Translations under genes and position numbers: made by a program
Shown: one piece after another, positions 7,513 to 15,729 of the stretch
How the letters are laid out: each line of letters opens with the position of its first letter
How positions within the stretch are numbered: the first letter of the stretch is position 1
Notes under the pieces: generated by a model
Seen by the model: only the letters and a program-made list of their open reading frames with translations
The model's database searches: none
Told to the model about the DNA's origin: nothing
Source: DAOTUB01 sp034437455
GTDB lineage: Bacteria > Chloroflexota > Anaerolineae > B4-G1
Length of the DNA: 26,266 nucleotides
NCBI GenBank assembly: GCA_034437455.1
Contig: DAOTUB010000242.1
Coordinates: 1-26,266 of the forward strand
Direction of reading: 5' to 3'

Positions 7513-7601
7513 GTCATTTCGAGCGACCGCAGGGAGTCGAGAAATCTCACGTTGGCGGGATTAGAGACCCTTCGACTTTGCTAAGCTCCGCTCAGGGTGA
7601 C
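7513..7601. repeat. GTCATTYC hairpin repeat, copy A
   Basis: An imperfect inverted repeat beginning GTCATTTCGAGCG and ending CTCAGGGTGAC. It is the first of five related copies in the window (also 10439, 13566, 16357, 20741) and is closest to copy C. It ends 36 bases before the permease start codon. Confidence 0.8.
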
Positions 7602-7637
7602 GAAAGCATTGTGGATTACTCGAAATAAAAATCAGCT

Positions 7638-8627
7638 ATGAATTACGAATCGGCTCGAGCGAACATTCCCTCCCACTTTATCCGTTCCCGTCCGGGATGG
7701 ACGTACTGGATTCGACGGTACGAGTTTATCCTTGTCGCGCTGGCGTTGTTGATAGGCTATGCGATCTTTTTGCTGCCAGGAGAAGAGGCCACGCCGCTCA
7801 GCAGAGGGGTATCCATCGGCGTTTTCTTGCTACTGGCGCTGGCCTGGAGCGCCAACATTCTCATTGATGGGGAGAAATCCGACTGGTTCAAGGGCGCGGT
7901 CGCCTTTGGACTCGTTTTCGTGCTGTGCTGGTTGTTCTACAAATATTCAGGCACCAAGTGGGATAAACTCGGCCGCTCGTTCTTTAACTTTGCAAAGATG
8001 GAAGGGTCATGGCCCCAGCTTTTCAAAGGCTTGCTCGTCACCTTGCAGTTGGCGGCGATCTCGGCCCTGTTCAGCATCCTCATCGGTCTCATTCTGGCCG
8101 TCCTGCGGTCGTTCGAAAGCCCCACTTTGAACATTTTCCTCATCGCGTACCTGGACCTCTTCCGGTCCATCCCGATGATCGTCCTTATGGTGTTTATCTA
8201 TTATGCTTTGCCGTACCTGGGCGTCGCGCTAGAGTCGGTCATGGCGACGGTCCTCGCCTTATCGCTCGGCTACGGCGCGTACACGGCGGAATCCTTTCGA
8301 GCGGGCATCGAATCGATCCATTTCGGACAGGTCGAGGCTGCCCGCGCGCTCGGCCTGACGCGCCTCCAGACGATGCGGTTGGTGATCCTGCCCCAAGCGA
8401 TCAAGGTGGTCATCCCACCGCTCACCGGCAACCTGGTGGCGATGCTCAAGGATACGGCCGTCGCCTCCGTCGTCGCCTCGCCGGAACTGCTGAAGAGGGC
8501 GAAAGAAGTGTACGTTGGAAAGGCAAACCCCACGGCGCTCGTGGCCGCGGCCATCATTTATCTCGTCGTCCTGCTGCCCCTGGCGCGGCTGGCTAATCTG
8601 CTGGAAAATAGGATGAAGGCTCGATGA
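7638..8627 (+). CDS. Amino-acid-type ABC transporter permease 1
   Basis: A 329-aa inner-membrane permease of the His/Glu/Gln/Arg (HisM/GltJ-like) family. About residues 30-100 hold extra N-terminal hydrophobic helices that small members lack. The conserved permease domain follows from about 130, with the EAA loop that docks on the ATPase at EAARALG (233-239) and TMRLVILPQ after it. No clear ribosome site precedes the ATG at 7638, unlike the neighbours, so expression may be weak or depend on the upstream hairpin region. The gene ends in a 4-base ATGA overlap with the ATPase gene, typical of translational coupling. It pairs with the second permease at 9396 to form a heterodimeric channel. Confidence 0.93.
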   Translation: MNYESARANIPSHFIRSRPGWTYWIRRYEFILVALALLIGYAIFLLPGEEATPLSRGVSIGVFLLLALAWSANILIDGEKSDWFKGAVAFGLVFVLCWLFYKYSGTKWDKLGRSFFNFAKMEGSWPQLFKGLLVTLQLAAISALFSILIGLILAVLRSFESPTLNIFLIAYLDLFRSIPMIVLMVFIYYALPYLGVALESVMATVLALSLGYGAYTAESFRAGIESIHFGQVEAARALGLTRLQTMRLVILPQAIKVVIPPLTGNLVAMLKDTAVASVVASPELLKRAKEVYVGKANPTALVAAAIIYLVVLLPLARLANLLENRMKAR

Positions 8628-9379
8628 ACAAAGAATTCAACCCAGAGGTCATGATCGAGGTCATCGACCTGCACAAGTATTTCAAAGACCTGCACGTGCT
8701 GAAAGGCGTCTCGACCAAGATCACCCGGGGCGAAGTCGTCGCCGTGATGGGACCCTCCGGCGGCGGAAAGAGCACCTTCTTGCGCTGCATGAACCGCCTG
8801 GAGGAGCCAAGTTCCGGCCAGATCATCGTGGAGGGGATCGACATCACGTCCCCCTACGTCGACATCAACAAGGTACGGACCGAGATCGGCATGGTCTTTC
8901 AGCTTTTCAACCTCTTCCCGCACCTGACCGCGATCGAGAACGTCAAGCTGGCGCCGATGAACGTCCGCAAGGTCTCGGACGCGGAGGCGACCGAGCGTGG
9001 ACTGGCGCTTTTGGACAAAGTGGGACTCTCCGACAAAGCACACAGCTATCCCGACCAGCTCTCCGGCGGGCAGCAGCAGCGCGTGGCTATTGCTCGCGCC
9101 CTGGCGATGCAGCCTCAGATCATGTTCTTTGACGAGCCGACCTCAGCGCTCGACCCCGAGATGATCGGCGAAGTGCTCGACGTGATGCGCACGATGGCCG
9201 CCGAGGGGATGACGATGGTCGTCGTGAGCCACGAGATGGGCTTTATCAACGAGGCGGCGGACCGCATCCTGCTCCTGGCGGAGGGCGTGATCGTGGAAGA
9301 GGGAACACCAGAACAGATTTTCAAGCATCCCACCCAGCAAAGAACCAAAGAGTTTCTGGGCAAGATTTTGAGCGTGTGA
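8624..9379 (+). CDS. Amino-acid-type ABC transporter ATP-binding protein
   Basis: A 251-aa ATPase of the GlnQ/HisP family that powers import through the two flanking permeases. All motifs are intact: Walker A GPSGGGKST (43-51), Q-loop Gln93 in FQLFNLFPH, signature LSGGQ (146-150), Walker B IMFFDE (166-171), D-loop SALD and switch His203 in SHEM. The start codon overlaps the stop of permease 1, and permease 2 begins 16 bases after its stop. The order binding protein, permease, ATPase, permease marks a self-sufficient importer. The motifs say nothing about substrate beyond the polar amino acid class. Confidence 0.96.
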   Translation: MNKEFNPEVMIEVIDLHKYFKDLHVLKGVSTKITRGEVVAVMGPSGGGKSTFLRCMNRLEEPSSGQIIVEGIDITSPYVDINKVRTEIGMVFQLFNLFPHLTAIENVKLAPMNVRKVSDAEATERGLALLDKVGLSDKAHSYPDQLSGGQQQRVAIARALAMQPQIMFFDEPTSALDPEMIGEVLDVMRTMAAEGMTMVVVSHEMGFINEAADRILLLAEGVIVEEGTPEQIFKHPTQQRTKEFLGKILSV

Positions 9380-9395
9380 CGCGAGCGAGAGAGTT

Positions 9396-10415
9396 ATGAG
9401 TGAATCCAAATCAGCCAGAAGCGCGATATTGGCAGAACTGCGCAGAACGCAGCATCACGTTCCCTGGTATCGGCGCAACGAATTCGTGGGCGCGAGCCTG
9501 CTCGCGCTGATCATCTACGCCGTGCTGCTGCCCAAGACAGGCTCCCCTTCCCTGGTTCAGTGGGCGGCTATCGGCGCGTTCTTTGCGCTGGCGTTGGCCT
9601 GGGGCGGGCTGATCCTCAGCGATGTGCGCATGCCCGAATGGGTCAAGACCCTCACCGCCTTTGCGATCCTCTTCCTCGGCGGCTGGCTCTTTTACCGTTA
9701 TTCCGACGCCGACTGGGAACGGTTGAGCCACGTCTTTTTCAATTGGGAGTTGATGAAGGACCCGATGGAGGGCGGGGCGACGGGCTGGGATATCCTGCTC
9801 GATGGACTGTGGCTCACCGTCCAGATTGCCTTTTTCTCCGCCATCTTTAGCACACTGCTCGGCCTCCTGCTGGCCGTCTTTCGCTCCTTTGAAAACCGCA
9901 TCCTGAACATCTTTATCATCGCCTACATTGATTTTTTCCGGGCGATGCCTATCATTGTATTGATGGTGCTCGCCTATTACGCGCTGCCATACACGGGGAT
10001 CGTGTTGGACGCGCCGGTCGCCGGGGTGCTCGTGCTCTCGTTGAACAGCTCGGCCTATGTCAGCGAGATATTCCGGGCCGGTATTCTGTCGGTCCATCAC
10101 GGGCAGATCGAGGCCGCCAGGGCGCTGGGTATGAATCCGATGCAGACGATGCGGTTGGTCATCTTGCCGCAGGCGCTCCGCGTGGTGATCCCCCCACTGA
10201 CGAGCAATTACGTGGCGAGCGCCAAGGACACGGCGATCTGCTCCTCCATCACCATCCTGGAGCTGCTCAAATCGGCCTTGCAGTTCCAGGCGTTCAAGGC
10301 GAATCCGACCGCCATCATCGCCGCTACCGGTATTTACATCCTGATCTTTGTGCCCTTGACCCGGCTGGCGGGCGTACTGGAAAACCGAATGAAGACAGGC
10401 AGGGCCAAAGCCTAG
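9396..10415 (+). CDS. Amino-acid-type ABC transporter permease 2
   Basis: A 339-aa membrane protein homologous to permease 1, with the same extended N-terminal helices (about 30-100), a WLFYRYSDADW segment matching WLFYKYSGTKW of permease 1, and the EAA loop EAARALG at 239-245 with TMRLVILPQ. The two probably arose from one duplicated gene and form the heterodimer. A purine-rich GAGAGAG precedes the ATG. It ends the importer operon, after which a hairpin repeat of 108 bp separates it from the PPC-domain gene. FRAMP in the first half of the domain equals FRSIP in its partner. Confidence 0.93.
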   Translation: MSESKSARSAILAELRRTQHHVPWYRRNEFVGASLLALIIYAVLLPKTGSPSLVQWAAIGAFFALALAWGGLILSDVRMPEWVKTLTAFAILFLGGWLFYRYSDADWERLSHVFFNWELMKDPMEGGATGWDILLDGLWLTVQIAFFSAIFSTLLGLLLAVFRSFENRILNIFIIAYIDFFRAMPIIVLMVLAYYALPYTGIVLDAPVAGVLVLSLNSSAYVSEIFRAGILSVHHGQIEAARALGMNPMQTMRLVILPQALRVVIPPLTSNYVASAKDTAICSSITILELLKSALQFQAFKANPTAIIAATGIYILIFVPLTRLAGVLENRMKTGRAKA

Positions 10416-10438
10416 CCAAAATGTTACCACTCAGCCCC

Positions 10439-10546
10439 GTCATTCCGAGCGAGCGCAGCGAGTCGAGGAATCTCCACTTGCGATTGCAAACGCGATTAGA
10501 GATTCCTCGACTCCACTCTGCTGCGCTCCGTTGCGCTCGGAATGAC
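10439..10546. repeat. GTCATTCC hairpin repeat, copy B
   Basis: It begins GTCATTCCGAGCGAGCGCAG and ends CGCTCGGAATGAC, so the ends are perfect inverted copies over about 13 bases. The left half is almost identical to copy D at 16357. It ends 48 bases before the next start codon. Confidence 0.85.
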
Positions 10547-10594
10547 GTATCACGGGGGCTGAATCGTTTATCTAAAAATCAAAAGGAGATCAAA

Positions 10595-11134
10595 ATGTAC
10601 GATTGGGAAAAGGACGCCACCTATGCGGCTGAGTATCATAGTGTCGAGGTCGAACGTGGGCGGGAATTCATCATCCGGCTGACCACGGGGGCCGACGTAT
10701 TTCATGCGATCCAGAAATTCGCCCAGGACAATGGCATTCGCTTTGCCAAGATTCACGCCGCGTTTATGGGAGGACTACAGCCCGCTCGGTTCCTGGTCTG
10801 GGCGCCCGACACGAGAAACCCCGACAACTGGCACAACGAATCGCCAATGACCATCCAGAACTTGAGCATGGTGCTGTCGATGAGCGGCATCATCCACCCT
10901 CGGCCCGTCAAGGGCGGCGGAGAAGAACCGTTCCCGGCCATCCACTTTGTGACCGGCGGCGCCTGGAACGTCTCGGCCATCGGCGGCCACCTGCTCGACG
11001 GTTCCATCGTCAAGGGCGTCGTCGAGGTCTTTATCACCGAAATCTTGGGGATCGATGTGCTCTACCCGGAAGGGACGATGCTCGACCCGCACGCTGACGA
11101 GTTCCCCGAGAACTGGTACAAGCCGGTCAAATAA
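10595..11134 (+). CDS. PPC/DUF296 domain protein
   Basis: A 179-aa single-domain protein of the plants-and-prokaryotes-conserved (PPC, DUF296) family. Members form trimers, and the bacterial ones have no proven reaction. The fold's hallmarks are visible: an FIIRLTTGADVFHAI opening strand and helix, FMGGLQPARFLVW, and the conserved GGHLLDGSIVKG turn at 130-141 followed by EVFITE. The start is the ATG after AAAAGGAGAT (10581-10590); the frame is open further upstream only because the hairpin repeat happens to lack stops. It lies between the importer and the M24 genes. A stand-alone PPC protein in a catabolic operon suggests a ligand-binding or accessory role, but no function can be assigned from sequence. 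Confidence 0.85.
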   Translation: MYDWEKDATYAAEYHSVEVERGREFIIRLTTGADVFHAIQKFAQDNGIRFAKIHAAFMGGLQPARFLVWAPDTRNPDNWHNESPMTIQNLSMVLSMSGIIHPRPVKGGGEEPFPAIHFVTGGAWNVSAIGGHLLDGSIVKGVVEVFITEILGIDVLYPEGTMLDPHADEFPENWYKPVK

Positions 11135-11163
11135 CGTCGTGGCCCAAGGTCACGCAGCAATCA

Positions 11164-11206
11164 AGGGGTTGGAGGCCGCTGTCCTATCGCTTCCAACCCT
11201 CTTTAT
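11164..11206 (+). terminator. Candidate terminator after the PPC gene
   Basis: GGGGTTGGA at 11165-11173 pairs with TCCAACCCT at 11192-11200 (one G-U pair) and is followed by CTTTAT. The loop is 18 bases and the T run is short, so efficiency is doubtful. It precedes a good promoter, which supports a transcript boundary here. Confidence 0.4.
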
Positions 11207-11226
11207 CCGCCACGGGTGTCGGCAAG

Positions 11227-11255
11227 TTGTCAATTGCGCGGCTTTGCAGTATATT
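11227..11255 (+). promoter_or_regulatory. Candidate promoter for the M24 gene group
   Basis: TTGTCA at 11227-11232 and TATATT at 11250-11255 are separated by 17 bases, 57 bases ahead of the ATG at 11312. Together with the hairpin just upstream it suggests a new transcription unit. Confidence 0.55.
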
Positions 11256-11311
11256 AATCCCTGGCTCCGCCTCCTTGGAACCCGCGTGTAATTATCAAAC
11301 TGGAGAAAAGA

Positions 11312-12214
11312 ATGCGACTGACAAAATTACGCCAACAACTGAACAACGAAAATCTGGACGCCATCCTGATCACGAACGCGACGGCTCGCCGCTACATGAG
11401 CGGTTTTACCGGATCGGCGGGCACACTCGTCATCTCGCAGGAGCGGGCGCTGCTGGCGACCGATTTCCGCTACTATGAGCAGATGAGCAAGCAAGCGCCA
11501 GACTTTGAGTTGGCAAAGGTCGAGGGCCAATTCTCCGACCTGCTACCCAATCTGGTCGGCGAGCTGGGCATCCGGCGGCTGGGCTTTGAGAGCGACGACG
11601 TGACCTTCGCGCTGCACGAGCAACTGGCCGACGCGCTGCCTGAAGGCGTGGAGTTCGCGCCGACCTCGGGCCTCGTGCGAGAGATAAGCGCGGAGAAGGA
11701 CGAGGGCGAACTGATCAAGCTCCAGAAAGCAATTGACCTGACTGACGCGGCCTACGCCCACATCGTTAAATTCATGCAGCCGGGGATGACAGAGCTGGAG
11801 GCGGCTTGGGAACTCGAGAGTTTCATGCGCACGCGGGGCGCAGAGGCGATGGCTTTTGTCATCGTCGGCTCTGGCCCCAACGGCGCGATGCCCCACGCCC
11901 GCCCCACCGACCGCGTCATTCAGGCTGGAGACCCCATCGTGATCGACATCGGAGCGGTGGTGGACGGCTACTATTCCGACCTGACCCGCACCGTCGCGCT
12001 GGGCGAGGGAAGCGAACGATACCGGGAAGTGTACGGGATCGTGTTGCGGGCGCAGGAGGCGGCCTTGCGCGGCATCCGGCCAGGGATGACGGGCCGGGAA
12101 GCGGACGCGCTCGCTCGTGGGGTCATCGAGGAGGCGGGGTACAAGGACCATTCTCCCCCTGCCAGGGGGAGGGTTGGGGAGGGGGTGAGTCTTGGCCCAC
12201 AAAATGCGCACTGA
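11312..12214 (+). pseudogene. M24 family Xaa-Pro peptidase, truncated at a hairpin repeat
   Basis: The protein starts like a complete aminopeptidase P/prolidase-type enzyme. The N-terminal creatinase domain spans about 1-125 and the first half of the catalytic domain follows, with metal ligands D212 in IDIG and D223 in SDLTRT and a histidine at 195. After EEAGYKDH (about residue 280) the frame runs into a repeat and ends in 20 foreign residues. The family would here continue with the FGHGLGHGVG histidine, two glutamates and about 70 more residues, all missing and not found in the following 150 bases. Without them the metal site cannot form, so this is a broken gene or at best a non-catalytic fragment. 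GGAGAAAAG sets the start. Two further M24 genes follow. Confidence 0.85.
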
Positions 12215-12284
12215 ATGCGTATGATTCCTGCTCATTTACCAATGCTCACCCTCCCCCTGCCCCTCCCTACGAGAGAGGGGTGAA
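12151..12284. repeat. CCCTCCCC-type inverted repeat inside the M24 gene
   Basis: A left arm at 12151-12189 (TTCTCCCCCTGCCAGGGGGA onward to GGGTGAG) and a right arm at 12245-12284 (CTCACCCTCCCC to GGGGTGAA) are imperfect inverted copies around about 55 bases. The arms themselves contain smaller palindromes. The element sits where the M24 frame stops matching its family, so the insertion, or a deletion next to it, broke the gene. No target duplication is evident. Confidence 0.75.
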
Positions 12285-12364
12285 CGCTTACCTGAAATCT
12301 AGCGCTGGTCGAGACCAAGCTGGTTGTGCATACGACCCCGCTCGCTCTGACCTGGAGGACGTCA

Positions 12365-13540
12365 ATGACAACTCAATCCCATAATGAGCTAGACCTCAAA
12401 ATCCGGCAGGGAATCCAAGCCCAAGGACTCGATGCAGCCCTCGCCGTCGGCGTCGGCAACTTTACCTACGTCACCGGCATCGCCCTTCCTTTTGCTGAGC
12501 AATCCCTCGACCGCCAGGCCGTCGTCCTGCAAACGGCAAGCGGCCAAGGCTACGTGGTATGCCCGCCCGATTGGGTCCAGGCGATCCAGGATCAAGGATG
12601 GCAAGGCGATCTGGCCGCATATTCCGAGCACGACGGCCCGCCCCCTTCCGCATTGATCAAGACATTGGCCGACGCTATATCTGACCTGGGACTCGCGGAA
12701 AGTAAAATTGGCTTGGACGCGACGGCAGCGTCTCAATGCTTCGTCGAGACCTTGCAACAGAGCATCCCCGCCGCAGACTGGACGCCCTGCGACGACCTGT
12801 TCCGAGACCTACGCCTCGTCAAAACCGACGCCGAGATCGAGTTACTAGAGACGGCAGCCAGGCACGCCGACCGAGCGACCATCAGCGCCCTCAACCACCT
12901 GGAGGGAACCGTGGACGCTGTAAGCTACACCGTCAAGGAATTTACGGAACGACTGCGGGTTCACGTCGGGGAGTTTGGCGGCTCGGCGGCGGGACACATC
13001 GCGGCGATGCAGGGCGCTGACGGGCAATTGCACTACACACCCCCAGATGGATTCCTGGCGAACGGGAATCTCGTCCGCACCGAGCTTACCAACCACCATC
13101 GGGGATACTGGTCGAGCGCCGGTCGCACGGTGGTCATCGGGCAACCGACGGAACAGCAACTCGACGCTTACAAAGAAAACGAGCTTCTCAAGCAAGCTGC
13201 CATCCAGGTGCTTCGGCCAGGCGCGCGCTGTAACGAGGTCTTTGCAACCGTGGCCCAGGCCGCGCAGGACGCCGGAATCGAGTTCTGGCAGGACGTCGGT
13301 ATCGGTCACGGGGTCGGCGCGAGCGAACGAGAAGCTCCTTACCTCAGCCCGGACGACGAGACGCTATTGCAGCCGGGGATGGTGCTGGTTCTCGCAATCT
13401 ATACTTATGGCCCCCGCCGAGAACTGATCTGCTCGAAGGATACGTTTGCAATCACCGCCGACGGCTGCCGCCTGCTGAGTTGGTACAAGGATTGGTCCCG
13501 GCTGTATCGCGTGGTCGGAGTTACAGCGAGACATGGCTAG
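12365..13540 (+). CDS. M24-fold (creatinase-like) protein with degenerate metal site, 1
   Basis: A 391-aa pita-bread-fold protein whose N-terminal creatinase domain and C-terminal M24 domain are both complete. The five M24 metal ligands (Asp, Asp, His, Glu, Glu) align to E230, S241, H315, A344 and K358, so only the histidine and one acidic residue remain. Metallopeptidase activity is therefore unlikely. Creatinase and ectoine hydrolase show that this fold also hydrolyses ureido and cyclic amidine compounds, which suits the neighbouring genes. The ATG follows GGAGG at 12354-12358 by six bases and is preferred to the upstream GTG. It shares the motifs RPGARC, GHG(V/I)G, SKDT and WYKDW with the next gene, so the two are paralogues and may form a heteromer. 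Confidence 0.85.
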   Translation: MTTQSHNELDLKIRQGIQAQGLDAALAVGVGNFTYVTGIALPFAEQSLDRQAVVLQTASGQGYVVCPPDWVQAIQDQGWQGDLAAYSEHDGPPPSALIKTLADAISDLGLAESKIGLDATAASQCFVETLQQSIPAADWTPCDDLFRDLRLVKTDAEIELLETAARHADRATISALNHLEGTVDAVSYTVKEFTERLRVHVGEFGGSAAGHIAAMQGADGQLHYTPPDGFLANGNLVRTELTNHHRGYWSSAGRTVVIGQPTEQQLDAYKENELLKQAAIQVLRPGARCNEVFATVAQAAQDAGIEFWQDVGIGHGVGASEREAPYLSPDDETLLQPGMVLVLAIYTYGPRRELICSKDTFAITADGCRLLSWYKDWSRLYRVVGVTARHG

Positions 13541-13565
13541 TACTACAACAAGATTTGGAATAATC

Positions 13566-13666
13566 GTCATTTCGAGCGGAACGGAGCGCAGCGGAGTGGA
13601 GTCGAGAAATCTCTCGTTGTCGAGAGTAGAGACCCTTCGTCTCCGCTACGCTCCGCTCAGGGTGAC
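13566..13666. repeat. GTCATTYC hairpin repeat, copy C
   Basis: It begins GTCATTTCGAGCGGAACG and ends CTCAGGGTGAC, close to copy A at 7513. It separates the two M24 paralogues and ends 47 bases before the second one's start. Confidence 0.8.
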
Positions 13667-13713
13667 GGAGATGGCGAAATCTCGTTGTGGTACTTGATCG
13701 AAAGGAACGTGGG

Positions 13714-14886
13714 ATGAACGACCTGGGAATTCTCGAAAAAGTACACAACGCAATCAACGAATCTGAATACGACGCCATCGTCGCAGTCGGCCCCGACAAT
13801 GTGCAGTACTTGAGCGGCGCGGCGCTGCCCTACCTCTACAACCGCCGCGCATCGCCGATGCTCGTCTTTTGGCCCCGGGGCGGCGACCCGTCGTGCGTCT
13901 GTCCAGCCGAGTGGGCAAGCACAGTCCGCGAGTCTGGTTGGGTCAAAAAGGTTATGCCATACTCTGTGACTGCCCACGACGCCGATGCCGCGGTCGAGGC
14001 GCTGGTCCAGTTGATATGTCAATCAGGCAAAAGCCAGCTCAAACTTGGTCTGGACCTGAGCCGCGTTTCGCACGATCTCTTCGAGACGCTGCGGGAAGCG
14101 CTGCCCGAAGCAGAATTGGCAGGATGCGACGAATGGCTCGGCCAACTGCGGATGGTGAAAACGAATCCCGAAATGGCGTTGTTAGAGCAGATCGCTGACC
14201 TCACGGACCATGGCATCAACGGCGCAATTCACCACGTGATTGTAACTAGCCCCAGGACCGCGCTCACCCTCGCGGAAGAGCTACGGGTCCATTGTATGGA
14301 GAGAGATCTGGACGTCATAGGGTATCACGCGGCCTCGCAGGTCGCCAGCGGCGAGGATGCGAAAAAGCTCTGGCCGCTGCCGCCGATGTTCGGGTTCTCG
14401 TCCACCCGGCCGCTCGACGCTGGCGCGTGGGTGCGTATGGAGATAAAGACCTGCCTGCGCGGGTATTGGTCAGACGCCGCCCGGATGATGGTGACGGGCG
14501 AACCGACCCCAGAACAACGCGCCGCCTACGACGCCCTGGTGACGGTGCGAGAGACGGCGATGCGTCACCTCCGGCCAGGCGCTCGTTGTTGCGACGTCTT
14601 TGAGGCCGTCAAGCGAGATGCCGCGAGCGCGGATATTGCGCTGCTCTCCGAGTTTGGGCTAGGCCACGGAATCGGGGTGACTCCCTGCGAGCCTCCCTAC
14701 CTGAACGGCAGCGACGAGACGACGTTGGAGCCGGGTATGCTCCTGGTCCTCGATCCAATTATTCGCTCCCCGGAGGAGGTACTCTTGCGATCCAAGGACA
14801 CGGTGCGCATCACCGACACGGGATGCGAGATCGTGGGGTGGTACAAGGATTGGCGAGAACCGTATATTCCGATTGCGAGTATTTAG
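13714..14886 (+). CDS. M24-fold (creatinase-like) protein with degenerate metal site, 2
   Basis: A 390-aa paralogue of the preceding gene, with the same two-domain layout. The M24 ligand positions read E233, D244, H308, D337 and K351: three acidic residues and the histidine persist, but the last glutamate is lysine, as in the sister protein. That is less decayed than its neighbour, so this copy might still bind a metal or catalyse by a metal-free route as creatinase does. ATG 13714 follows AAAGGAA at 13701-13707; GTG 13687 is not preferred. Both paralogues end in a shared WYKDW block that is not usual for aminopeptidase P. Ureido, amidine or lactam hydrolysis is my inference; the substrate is unknown. 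Confidence 0.85.
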   Translation: MNDLGILEKVHNAINESEYDAIVAVGPDNVQYLSGAALPYLYNRRASPMLVFWPRGGDPSCVCPAEWASTVRESGWVKKVMPYSVTAHDADAAVEALVQLICQSGKSQLKLGLDLSRVSHDLFETLREALPEAELAGCDEWLGQLRMVKTNPEMALLEQIADLTDHGINGAIHHVIVTSPRTALTLAEELRVHCMERDLDVIGYHAASQVASGEDAKKLWPLPPMFGFSSTRPLDAGAWVRMEIKTCLRGYWSDAARMMVTGEPTPEQRAAYDALVTVRETAMRHLRPGARCCDVFEAVKRDAASADIALLSEFGLGHGIGVTPCEPPYLNGSDETTLEPGMLLVLDPIIRSPEEVLLRSKDTVRITDTGCEIVGWYKDWREPYIPIASI

Positions 14887-14914
14887 ACGTCAAGTAGCAA
14901 ATCAAATACATCTG

Positions 14915-15621
14915 ATGATGAATCGCTACTCATGCCGAAAGACCTTCATGATAGTTGGATTGTCTACCCTTGTAGGCTTTCTTATCGGGTTTGTGGGTGG
15001 TGGTTTGTTTGGCGTTCCGGTTTTTAACTACTTGGCCTCCGATAATGATTGGAGAAAACTGGCAAATCCAACAGAGCAAGCAGTTTGGTTACTTGCCTAT
15101 AATCACTGGGATGAAAAAGGTATCTTCTCAATAAACCGGGGGCTTGTTCGTAGTAGGCGCTTTAGCGCCCCTAAAAGCGCACTGAAGTGCGCACTACGAA
15201 CAGATTCACCCCAAGTTATTGAGAAGATACTGAAAAAGTGTACGTTGAAACATCATCAAGAAGTATTTATACCTGCGATACTTCTGCTTGCGTAGAATTA
15301 ACAGAAATTCCTCAGGATGAGTTTTCGCGTGAGCTATTATATGGTCATGACTGGAGTTTTTCTCCTACACCGGAGCCTCCTGGAACTGTAATTGCTAAAC
15401 TTCAAGCGGCGCATGTTAATCCGGAGGCAATAGGCGAAATCAATCATATTGTTTTGAGTGATGGAAGCATCTGGAGATGGTCAAAAGTAGATGTTTACCC
15501 TGATGGGATACCAGGAAATTTTCTTAAATTTGTGATTGGGATTATCGGTACGTTCCTCGGATTCGTTGGAGGTATACTCTTTGTACTGTTCAAGAGAGTT
15601 AGAAGTAAAATAAGAGCATAA
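14915..15621 (+). pseudogene. Two-pass membrane protein gene broken by a MITE-like insertion
   Basis: I do not recognise the family. The first part (14915-15119) encodes a transmembrane helix (FMIVGLSTLVGFLIGFVGGG) and a soluble stretch ending HWDEK. The second part (15239-15621) encodes a soluble domain and a second helix (FVIGIIGTFLGFVGGILFVLF) before a basic tail. Between them lies a 111-bp element with an 8-bp target duplication. Removing the element plus one duplication (119 bases) joins the halves exactly in frame as HWDEK-VYVET and gives 195 aa with no stop. The start could be ATG 14915, 14918 or 14948, with no strong ribosome site at any. The stretch is much more AT-rich than its neighbours, suggesting different ancestry. 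As it stands the product is truncated at about 127 aa. Confidence 0.85.
15120..15230. mobile_element. MITE-like element, 111 bp, with 8-bp target duplication
   Basis: The ends are perfect 15-bp inverted repeats, GTATCTTCTCAATAA at 15120-15134 and TTATTGAGAAGATAC at 15216-15230. TGAAAAAG is duplicated immediately outside at 15112-15119 and 15231-15238. Inside is a second hairpin, TGTTCGTAGT to ACTACGAACA, holding two small palindromes (GGCGCTTTAGCGCC and GCGCACTGAAGTGCGC). It encodes nothing. It must depend on a transposase elsewhere, and none is in this window. The outer ends match the element at 15-125. Confidence 0.92.
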
Positions 15622-15729
15622 TAGCTCGAATCCTCTGCCCGTATTTAGGGCTGGCGCGAGTTGGGCGGGTTTGTTGGGCAGCACTGGCAACTGGGACGGT
15701 GTCGGGACAAAGCAAGAGAGAAAGATAAA

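Noticed and set aside
10421..10594. Extension of the PPC protein through the hairpin repeat
   Set aside because: The extra residues are translated repeat; AAAAGGAGAT and ATG 10595 mark the true start. The same applies to the M20 gene before 20865.
12365..14886. Ordinary Xaa-Pro aminopeptidases
   Set aside because: The metal ligand positions are replaced in both genes, including lysine for the last glutamate.
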